Of a stretch of 64,000 bases of DNA, positions 52,414 to 58,984 are shown piece after piece (within the stretch, counting starts at the first letter, position 1; each line of letters starts with the position of its first letter). This DNA comes from an uncultured Saprospiraceae bacterium (GTDB lineage Bacteria > Bacteroidota > Bacteroidia > Chitinophagales > Saprospiraceae), in assembly GCA_937872385.1 (NCBI GenBank), contig CALMSO010000056.1, positions 1 through 64,000 of the forward strand, given 5' to 3'. The notes below the pieces were generated by a model that saw nothing but the letters and a program-made list of their open reading frames with translations, made no database searches and was not told where the DNA came from. The position numbers and the translations under genes are program-made.

Positions 52414-52443
52414 TTGCAGGTTTTTACAAATTGAGTAATTTTG
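52414..52443 (+). promoter_or_regulatory. Near-perfect Bacteroidota promoter, predicted leaderless
   Basis: TTG at 52414-52416 is followed after exactly 19 bases by TAATTTTG at 52436-52443. The transcription start would fall at about 52449-52451, and the ATG of the next gene is at 52451. The mRNA would therefore carry no leader or only one or two bases. Confidence 0.75.
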
Positions 52444-52450
52444 CTACTCA

Positions 52451-52984
52451 ATGATAGAAGCACTTATATCCTCGAAAACGCGCATTAAGTTGTTGCTCAA
52501 GTTTTTTTTGAACAGCAACGCCACTGCCTATCTTCGCGGCTTAGAAAGCGAATTTGGGGAGTCGTCCAATGCCATTCGATTGGAGTTAAATCGCTTCGAG
52601 GAAGCCGGAATGATAGAGTCCCGGATGGATGGTAATAAAAAAATCTTCCAGGCTAATACCCAACACCCGTTGTTCAAAGAGTTGCACAATATTCTACTCA
52701 AATACGTGGGGTTGGACCAGATCATTGAAACCGTCATTGAGCGCCTTGGCGAAGTACAGAAAGTGTTCCTCGTGGGCGATTTTTCTAAGGGCTTAGACAG
52801 CAAAATCATTGACCTGATTTTCATCGGTGATGTAGATAAAGGCTACCTCTTGCAATTGGTGGACAAAGCCGAGGGGCTGATTCATCGCAAAATTCGCTAC
52901 TTGATTTATAGCGAAGCCGAAGCCACCGCCATTGACTGGGCTAAATACAATCCACAGCCGCTGCTATTGTGGTCGAGGGATTGA
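52451..52984 (+). CDS. Winged-helix protein with nucleotidyltransferase-like C-terminal domain
   Basis: This 177-residue cytoplasmic protein has a winged helix-turn-helix at 1-75 (SKTRIKLLLKFFLNSNATAYLRGLESEFGESSNAIRLELNRFEEAGMIESRMDG). Residues 90-177 have the strand-helix order of a minimal nucleotidyltransferase (KVFLVGDFSKGLDSKIIDLIFIGD). The usual G-S/x-D-x-D metal motif is mostly lost (DSKIIDLIFIG), so it is probably a binding rather than catalytic domain. It stands at the head of the polysaccharide locus, where it may be a regulator. It has its own strong promoter. Confidence 0.8.
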   Translation: MIEALISSKTRIKLLLKFFLNSNATAYLRGLESEFGESSNAIRLELNRFEEAGMIESRMDGNKKIFQANTQHPLFKELHNILLKYVGLDQIIETVIERLGEVQKVFLVGDFSKGLDSKIIDLIFIGDVDKGYLLQLVDKAEGLIHRKIRYLIYSEAEATAIDWAKYNPQPLLLWSRD

Positions 52985-53127
52985 GGTTGAGAACAGGTTG
53001 AATGGGGTGATAGGACAACAAGGAGAACCGTGCAACCATGAAACATTGGAACAGTCGAACAATGACGCAATAGTTCTGTGGCGGTCTATCGTCTAAAATC
53101 TAAGGTAATTGTCCGGCATTTGAAAAT

Positions 53128-54342
53128 ATGATGTACGATATAACCATTATTGGCGCGGGCATCGTCGGGTTAGCAACGGCTTACCAACTGCTGGCACAAC
53201 AGCCAGATTTGAAAATTTGCATTATAGAAAAGGAAGCCGGGCCAGCGCAGCACCAGACCGGGCACAACAGTGGCGTGATTCATTCGGGCATTTATTATCC
53301 GCCCGGTGGTACGCGTGCGCTGCATTGCCAACGCGGGTATCGCCTGCTACTGGAGTTCGCGCAAATGCATGACATTCCGCACGACATCTGCGGGAAGGTG
53401 ATTGTAGCCACCAACGAAGCCGAAAATGCACGCTTGGATACGATTCTCGAACGTGGCTTCGCCAATGGCATGACGGGCATCCGTCGAATCAGCCGGGAGG
53501 AGCTATTAGAAAAAGAGCCGCACGCTACCGGTGGCATCGCCGCAATTTGGGTGCCGCAAGCAGGCATTATCCATTATCGGACAGTAGCCGAAAAATATCT
53601 TGACATTGTACAATCGCAAGGCGCAACGGCGCATTTTCAAGCGAAAGTACAGCAAATAAAAATCCAGGAGCGCGAGTTGGTAGTGGTGGCTGACAAAGTA
53701 GAAGCCATTACTCGTTTGGTTATCAACTGCGCTGGATTGTATTCTGACAAGGTAGCTGCCTTGAGTGCGCCGCCACGGGGCATTCAGATTTTGCCTTTCC
53801 GAGGCGAGTATTATAACCTGAAACCGGAACGGCAGTATTTGGTGCGCAATTTGATTTATCCGACGCCCAATCCGAACTTCCCGTTTCTGGGGGTGCATTT
53901 CACCCGTATGATTCAGGGCGGCATTGAGGCAGGGCCCAATGCAGTGCTGGCTTTCCGGCGCGAAGGCTACCACCGGAGCGATTTTCATGCGCAGGAGCTG
54001 CTAGAAACCCTGGCTTTTTCCGGCTTTCGCCGAATTGTACGTAAATACTGGCGCGACGGGCTGGCCGAATTGAAACGCTCGTATTTTAAAAGCGCCTTTG
54101 TGCAAAGTTTGCAAACGCTTGTACCTGATATTCGAGCCGAAGATTTGACGCCGGGCGGTGCTGGTGTGCGGGCTATGGCTTGCGATGCAACAGGCAATTT
54201 GATAGACGATTTTTTGATCTTTGAAGATGACAGGGTTATCAATGTTTGTAATGCCCCTTCGCCAGCAGCGACGGCTTCATTGGCAATTGGGGAAACGATA
54301 GCAGGGAAAGCGAGGATAAGGTTGAGGAGGTTTAAAAGTTGA
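53128..54342 (+). CDS. lhgO: L-2-hydroxyglutarate oxidase LhgO
   Basis: This 404-residue FAD enzyme oxidises L-2-hydroxyglutarate to 2-oxoglutarate and passes electrons to oxygen or to the quinone pool. The FAD loop is IIGAGIVGLATAYQL near the N-terminus. HNSGVIHSGIYYPPGGTRALHC is diagnostic for the family, and GECRREYY-like FRGEYYNLKPE and the C-terminal GGAGVRAMACDATGNLIDDF also fit. The extreme C-terminus (KARIRLRRFKS) is encoded by the start of the downstream tandem repeat, so the stop is probably set by repeat invasion. Its place next to WbpB/WbpE-type genes is suggestive (see findings). Confidence 0.93.
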   Translation: MMYDITIIGAGIVGLATAYQLLAQQPDLKICIIEKEAGPAQHQTGHNSGVIHSGIYYPPGGTRALHCQRGYRLLLEFAQMHDIPHDICGKVIVATNEAENARLDTILERGFANGMTGIRRISREELLEKEPHATGGIAAIWVPQAGIIHYRTVAEKYLDIVQSQGATAHFQAKVQQIKIQERELVVVADKVEAITRLVINCAGLYSDKVAALSAPPRGIQILPFRGEYYNLKPERQYLVRNLIYPTPNPNFPFLGVHFTRMIQGGIEAGPNAVLAFRREGYHRSDFHAQELLETLAFSGFRRIVRKYWRDGLAELKRSYFKSAFVQSLQTLVPDIRAEDLTPGGAGVRAMACDATGNLIDDFLIFEDDRVINVCNAPSPAATASLAIGETIAGKARIRLRRFKS

Positions 54343-54500
54343 AGGGTTGAGGAGGTTGAGAAGGTTTAAAAGTTTAGAGGGTTGAGGGGGTTGAGGAGGT
54401 TTAAAAGTTGAAGGGTTGAGAGGGTTTAAAAGTTTAGAGGGTTGAGGGGGTTGAGGAGGTTTAAAAGTTGAAGGGTTGAGAGGTTGAGAGGTTGAGCGGG
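54319..54500 (+). repeat. 60-base tandem repeat, GGTTGAG/GGTTTAAAAG class
   Basis: Bases 54363-54420 and 54423-54480 are identical, a direct repeat of period 60, and 54319-54360 is a partial third copy. Each period is itself made of GGTTGAGG and GGTTTAAAAGTT words. It lies between lhgO and the aminotransferase gene and overlaps the last codons of lhgO. Confidence 0.9.
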
Positions 54501-54503
54501 TTA

Positions 54504-54541
54504 GCGAAAAGCGAAAAGCGAACAGCCAACCGCCAACCGCA
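54504..54541 (+). repeat. Period-7 tandem repeat (GCGAACC class)
   Basis: Five heptamers, GCGAAAA twice, GCGAACA, then GCCAACC twice, sit directly after the 60-base repeat and 19 bases before the aminotransferase start. Confidence 0.8.
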
Positions 54542-54560
54542 TTATACCGTACCAAAAGAT

Positions 54561-55709
54561 ATGGAAAAAACGACTGTACAAATTCAAATGGTGGACCTCA
54601 AGACGCAGTACCGGCGGCTGAAGGCGGAGATTGATGCCGGTATTCAAGAGGTGTTAGACACGGCGGCGTTTATTAACGGGCCGAAGGTGCAGCAATTTCA
54701 GCAGCAATTTGAGGCTTACCTTAATGTAAAGCACGTAATTCCTTGCGCCAATGGCACCGATGCCTTGCAAATAGCCATGATGGCGCTCGACCTTGAACCC
54801 GGCGATGAGGTCATTGTACCGGCGTTCACTTACGTGGCTACGGCTGAAGTGATTGCGCTGCTGCGCCTGCGCCCGGTTATGGTAGATGTGGACTCCGACA
54901 CCTTCAATCTTACGGCCGATATCATCGAAGCGGCTATCACGCCGCGCACCAAAGCCATTGTGCCGGTGAACCTCTTCGGGCAAAGCTGCGACATGGAGCC
55001 AATTATGGCTTTGGCCAATAAGCACAAACTTTGGGTAATCGAGGACAACGCACAAGCTATCGGCGCAGATTATACCTTCAGCGATGGGCACACTATGAAA
55101 ACTGGCGCAATTGGTCATATCGGCTGCACGTCGTTTTATCCATCCAAAAACCTCGGCGCTTATGGCGACGGCGGCGCGCTCTATACTAATGACGACGAAT
55201 TAGCCAACAAGTGCCGCATGATTGCGAATCATGGTCAAACCAAACGCTACTATCACGGTCTGGTGGGTTGCAATTCGCGCCTCGATGCCATGCAGGCCGT
55301 TGTGCTGAGCGCCAAGCTACCACACCTCGACGAATACGCGGCGGCCCGCCAAGCAGCAGCCGCACACTACGACCAGGCTTTTCAGGGTATGCTTGGATTG
55401 CAAATTCCTAAACGGCAACACAATTCCACGCACGTTTTTCACCAATACACCCTCATCGTTAAAAACGGACAGCGCGACGCATTACAAGCGTATTTGCAGG
55501 AGCACAGCATCCCGACGATGATTTACTACCCCGTACCATTGTATGCGCAGGAAGCTTTTAGCAATAGTATGGCCAACCAGTTTGACACCCTTCCGAATAC
55601 GGAAATGCTTTGCCAGTCGGTCATTTCACTGCCCATGCACACCGAACTCGATACCAAGCAACTGACATACATCAGCGAAACCGTACAAACATTCTTTAGT
55701 AAACCATAA
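54561..55709 (+). CDS. DegT/DnrJ/EryC1/StrS sugar aminotransferase, WbpE/WlbC-like
   Basis: This 382-residue PLP enzyme has IQMVDLKTQYRRLKAEIDAGIQEVL at the start, the motif PCANGTDALQIAM, PAFTYVATAEVIAL, D162 in VIEDNAQAIGA, and the PLP lysine K196 in TSFYPSKNLGAYGDGG. The family converts a 3- or 4-keto sugar nucleotide to an amino sugar with glutamate. Given the WbpB- and WbpD-type genes nearby, the likely reaction is amination of UDP-3-keto-GlcNAcA to UDP-GlcNAc3NA. The start at 54561 lies just after the tandem repeats; the upstream frame comes from the repeat. Confidence 0.92.
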   Translation: MEKTTVQIQMVDLKTQYRRLKAEIDAGIQEVLDTAAFINGPKVQQFQQQFEAYLNVKHVIPCANGTDALQIAMMALDLEPGDEVIVPAFTYVATAEVIALLRLRPVMVDVDSDTFNLTADIIEAAITPRTKAIVPVNLFGQSCDMEPIMALANKHKLWVIEDNAQAIGADYTFSDGHTMKTGAIGHIGCTSFYPSKNLGAYGDGGALYTNDDELANKCRMIANHGQTKRYYHGLVGCNSRLDAMQAVVLSAKLPHLDEYAAARQAAAAHYDQAFQGMLGLQIPKRQHNSTHVFHQYTLIVKNGQRDALQAYLQEHSIPTMIYYPVPLYAQEAFSNSMANQFDTLPNTEMLCQSVISLPMHTELDTKQLTYISETVQTFFSKP

Positions 55710-55781
55710 GTATCCCAATATCCCAATATCCCAACAAGAGACTACTTTACAGGCTGTTTTGATTCATCAAAAAACGAAACA

Positions 55782-57077
55782 GTGTACCAAGACTTAATTG
55801 ACAAAAAGAAAAAAATTTCCGTGATTGGGCTTGGCTACGTCGGGCTGCCTTTAGCGCTGTTGTTTGCCAAAAGATTCAGCGTCATTGGTTTCGACATCAA
55901 CGAGCAGCGCATCGAACTGATGAAGCAGGGCATTGACCCCTCGCGCGAGTTGGAGCCAGAGGCTTTTCACGGTGCTGATATTACCTTCACCGCCAATCCT
56001 GCCGATTTACAGGGCGCGCATTTCCACGTAGTGGCCGTACCTACGCCTATTGACGAGCATAAAAACCCCGATTTGCGGCCCGTGCTTAGCGCTTCGCGCA
56101 CCGTGGGCAAGGCTCTGAAAAAAGGCGATTACGTCGTTTTTGAATCTACGGTCTATCCTGGCTGCACCGAAGAAGACTGCCTACCCATTCTGGAAGAACT
56201 TTCAAAGCTGCAATTGGGCGCTGATTTCAAAATTGGCTACTCACCGGAACGCATCAATCCTGGCGACAAGGAGCACACCGTCGAAAAAATTCTGAAAGTA
56301 GTGTCTGGCAGCGATACCGACGCCCTTGAGGAAATTGCCAAAATATATGGCACGGTGATTGAAGCAGGCGTTTACAAGGCAGCATCTATCAAAGTAGCTG
56401 AAGCGGCTAAGGTGATTGAAAATACCCAGCGCGACCTCAATATTTCCTTGATGAACGAGTTGTCCATCATCTTCGACCGGATGGGCATTGACACCAAAGA
56501 AGTGCTGGAAGCTGCTGGCACCAAATGGAATTTTCTGAAATTTTCGCCGGGCCTCGTGGGCGGGCACTGCATTGGCGTGGACCCGTACTATTTGGTGCAT
56601 AAGTCGAAAGAAATCGGCTACGACCCGCAGGTCATTCTTAGCGGCCGCCGCATCAATGACGGGATGCCGGCCTTCATCGCCAAGCGATTGGTGCAAATGC
56701 TCATTCAATTAGGCAAAAATCCGCGCCAAGCAAAAGTTTTGGTGATGGGCATTACCTTCAAAGAAAATGTGGCCGATATTCGCAATTCAAAAGTGGCAGA
56801 TCTGGTACGCGAGCTGATGGATTTTTCTATTCACGTACACATCACCGATCCGCACGCCTCACCCAACGAAGTGGCGCACGAGTACAAACTGACCCTCATG
56901 GACAGTATTTCCGACAATTACGACGCGGTCATCGTCGCCGTCAATCACAACGAATACAAGGCTCTCACGCTTGATTATTTCAAATCACTGATGAATGGCG
57001 CGCCCATTTTGTTAGATTTGAAGGGTTTGTATGAAAAACCGAACGAACCAAACGGACTGATTTACTGGCGATTATAA
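55782..57077 (+). CDS. UDP-N-acetylhexosamine 6-dehydrogenase, WbpA/WbpO/TviB-like
   Basis: This 431-residue NAD enzyme oxidises the C6 hydroxyl of a UDP-HexNAc to a carboxylate. It shows the nucleotide fold GLGYVG at residues 16-21, VAVPTPIDEHKNPDLRPV, FESTVYPGCTEEDCLPILE, GYSPERINPGD and catalytic C263 in GLVGGHCIGVDPYYL, all typical of the VipA/TviB/WbpO branch. It starts with GTG at 55782; no ATG lies near the N-terminus. In this locus it would make UDP-GlcNAcA, the entry compound for the WbpB-E-D steps. Confidence 0.92.
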   Translation: MYQDLIDKKKKISVIGLGYVGLPLALLFAKRFSVIGFDINEQRIELMKQGIDPSRELEPEAFHGADITFTANPADLQGAHFHVVAVPTPIDEHKNPDLRPVLSASRTVGKALKKGDYVVFESTVYPGCTEEDCLPILEELSKLQLGADFKIGYSPERINPGDKEHTVEKILKVVSGSDTDALEEIAKIYGTVIEAGVYKAASIKVAEAAKVIENTQRDLNISLMNELSIIFDRMGIDTKEVLEAAGTKWNFLKFSPGLVGGHCIGVDPYYLVHKSKEIGYDPQVILSGRRINDGMPAFIAKRLVQMLIQLGKNPRQAKVLVMGITFKENVADIRNSKVADLVRELMDFSIHVHITDPHASPNEVAHEYKLTLMDSISDNYDAVIVAVNHNEYKALTLDYFKSLMNGAPILLDLKGLYEKPNEPNGLIYWRL

Positions 57078-57114
57078 TGGACTGATTTTTGGGTTATCAA
57101 ATGCTATTTAAACC

Positions 57115-57711
57115 ATGAAACCGGAAACGCATAAAAACCTGCATCAATTAGACGAGCACGAAGCGCGCTGGTTTGCTGTTTATACCCGATTCAAGCGGGA
57201 AAAATTGGTACTGCGCCAATTGCAGGAGCGCGGCATCGAAGCGTACTTGCCTCTGCAATCGTTCACGCGGCGCTATACGCGCAAGGTGCGGCAGGTAGAG
57301 CTTCCGCTTATCAGTTGCTATATTTTTACTAAAATCACCCAGCCGCAGTACGTGCCGGTGCTCGAAACGCCAGACGTAGTCAATTTTGTTAAATGTGCCA
57401 AACAACTCATCGCCATTCCGGAAACGGAAATGGACATCATGCGGCGCGTGGTGGGCGAGGGGCAAGAAATAGACGTGCAACTCGGCGCTTATCAGCCCGG
57501 CGACGAAGTGGAAATCATTGGTGGCAACCTCACGGGGCTGCGGGGCTGGCTGATAGAAACCGCCAACGGTAAGAACTTTGTGCTTGAGTTAGAAAATCTT
57601 GGCTATTCTCTGCGGATGTCGGTCAATCCGGCGCTCTTGCGCAAAACGGGTCGGCGCGCGGCCGCGGAGCCAGTAGCGCAGCGGCAGGCCATAGGCTGGG
57701 GGATTGGGTAG
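57115..57711 (+). CDS. UpxY-type NusG paralogue (transcription antiterminator)
   Basis: This 198-residue protein has an N-terminal NGN domain (RWFAVYTRFKREKLVLRQLQERGIEAYLPLQSFTRRY) and a KOW-like C-terminal part (YQPGDEVEIIGGNLTGLRGWLIE). Bacteroidota use such RfaH/NusG relatives, called UpxY, to let RNA polymerase run through long capsule operons. UpxY genes are normally near the start of a locus; here it lies after the dehydrogenase and before the repeat and the acetyltransferase. The C-terminus has an extra basic/alanine tail (RRAAAEPVAQRQ). Confidence 0.88.
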   Translation: MKPETHKNLHQLDEHEARWFAVYTRFKREKLVLRQLQERGIEAYLPLQSFTRRYTRKVRQVELPLISCYIFTKITQPQYVPVLETPDVVNFVKCAKQLIAIPETEMDIMRRVVGEGQEIDVQLGAYQPGDEVEIIGGNLTGLRGWLIETANGKNFVLELENLGYSLRMSVNPALLRKTGRRAAAEPVAQRQAIGWGIG

Positions 57712-57717
57712 GGGCTG

Positions 57718-57796
57718 AGGAGGTTTAAGGGTTTAGGAGGGTTAGAAGGTTGAGAAGGTTGAGGAGGTTTAAGGGTTTAGGAGGTTTAGAAGGGTT
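57718..57796 (+). repeat. GGTTTAAG/GGTTGAG-class tandem repeat
   Basis: GAGGAGGTTTAAGGGTTTAG-like units occur twice, with GGTTGAGAAGGTTGAG between them. It starts seven bases after the upxY stop and belongs to the same word family as 54319-54500. Confidence 0.8.
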
Positions 57797-57890
57797 GGAT
57801 TTTGTTATAAAAACTTGGTATTACTTTACAACGACATTGGTTTTTCTTTTCTGGAAAGTGGTTGCGACTTTTCAGCGGCGAAGCCGTTTT

Positions 57891-57959
57891 TGGGGGAATA
57901 GGGGAATGGGACAAATAGGGGAATAGGATAAATGGGGGAATAGGATAAATGGGGAATAG
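57891..57959 (+). repeat. G-rich repeat, left arm of an inverted pair
   Basis: GGGGAATAGG and GGATAAATGGGG units occur three to four times up to the start codon of the next gene. The complement of the same words appears as a C-rich stretch at 58347-58398, inside that gene. The two can pair over many G-C base pairs. Confidence 0.75.
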
Positions 57960-58973
57960 ATGAGGTATAAGTTTTCATTTGAAAGATTGCGGGTTTGGGA
58001 AGATGCTATGGTATTAGTGAAAATGGTCTATGAACTTACGGCTGTTTTTCCTAAGGAAGAGCTTTATCTTTATGGCTTGACGAACCAATTGAGGAGGGCC
58101 GCAGTATCTGTACCTTCCAATCTCGCGGAAGGGCATTCCAAAAAATCATCCAAGGAGCAAATGCGTTACATCGAAATCGCCTTTGGAAGCCTGATGGAGG
58201 CACAATGCCAGATTCAGATTGCACAGCGTTTACAGTACGTTTCGGAAGACGCTACTACGCCCATTATGGAATCCATTGCAGCTATCGCCAGACAACTCAA
58301 CGCTTTACGCAATAGTCAGGCAAACAAAACGGAAGAACCCGAAGTACCCTACACCCCATCCCCCAATTCCCCCATTCCCTTATCCCCCTCCAACCCCTTC
58401 ATCCACCCCACCGCCCTCGCCGACCCCGGCGCAACGATCGGCAGCGGTACCAAAATCTGGCATTTTTGTCATGTGATGGCCGGGGCAGTCATTGGGGAAA
58501 ATTGTAGCCTCGGGCAGAATGTTTTTGTAGCCAATGGCGTGGTGCTCGGCAATAATGTAAAGGTGCAAAATAATGTTTCGATATACGAAGGGGTGATCTG
58601 CGAAGAGGATGTATTTTTAGGACCTTCGATGGTGTTTACCAATGTGATGAACCCGCGTAGCGCCGTCAATCGAAAGAGCGAATACCAACAAACCCTTGTG
58701 GGCCGCGGCGCAACCATCGGAGCCAATGCCACCATCGTCTGTGGTCTTCACATAGGTGCGTATGCCTTCATTGGTGCGGGGGCAGTAGTGACTAAAACCA
58801 TACCCCCTTATGCGCTGGTGGTGGGCAACCCCGCCCGACAAATCGGCTGGATGAGCGAACACGGCGAACGCCTGCATTTTGACGAAAAAAACGAAGCCAC
58901 CTGCCCTGGTAGCGGCGAGCAGTATTGCTTGGCGGATGGTGTCGTTGTCAAAGTAATCCATCAACCCAAATAA
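57960..58973 (+). CDS. Fusion: four-helix-bundle (23S intervening-sequence protein) domain + WbpD/WlbB N-acetyltransferase
   Basis: This 337-residue protein has two unrelated parts. Residues 1-118 are a four helix bundle protein of the S23/intervening-sequence type ([43 protein letters not shown]). Residues 121-146 are a proline/serine linker encoded by the C-rich repeat. From F147 on it is a left-handed beta-helix acetyltransferase ([36 protein letters not shown], then [56 protein letters not shown]), which N-acetylates UDP-GlcNAc3NA. No start codon is available for the acetyltransferase alone, as its first strand follows the linker directly. Base composition changes at the joint: about 37% G+C in the first 120 bases against 52-58% in sampled acetyltransferase lines. 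Confidence 0.88.
   Translation: MRYKFSFERLRVWEDAMVLVKMVYELTAVFPKEELYLYGLTNQLRRAAVSVPSNLAEGHSKKSSKEQMRYIEIAFGSLMEAQCQIQIAQRLQYVSEDATTPIMESIAAIARQLNALRNSQANKTEEPEVPYTPSPNSPIPLSPSNPFIHPTALADPGATIGSGTKIWHFCHVMAGAVIGENCSLGQNVFVANGVVLGNNVKVQNNVSIYEGVICEEDVFLGPSMVFTNVMNPRSAVNRKSEYQQTLVGRGATIGANATIVCGLHIGAYAFIGAGAVVTKTIPPYALVVGNPARQIGWMSEHGERLHFDEKNEATCPGSGEQYCLADGVVVKVIHQPK
58347..58398 (-). repeat. C-rich repeat, right arm of the inverted pair, translated as linker
   Basis: CCCCCAATTCCCCCATTCCC and neighbouring words are the reverse complement of the G-rich units at 57891-57959 with a few changes. The stretch is in frame and encodes the [16 protein letters not shown] linker of the fusion protein. 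Confidence 0.75.
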
Positions 58974-58984
58974 TTCACATCACT

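Noticed and set aside
54277..54555. A 92-codon proline-rich frame on the - strand across the 60-base repeat.
   Set aside because: It is the reverse reading of the tandem repeat and overlaps the end of lhgO and the start region of the aminotransferase gene.
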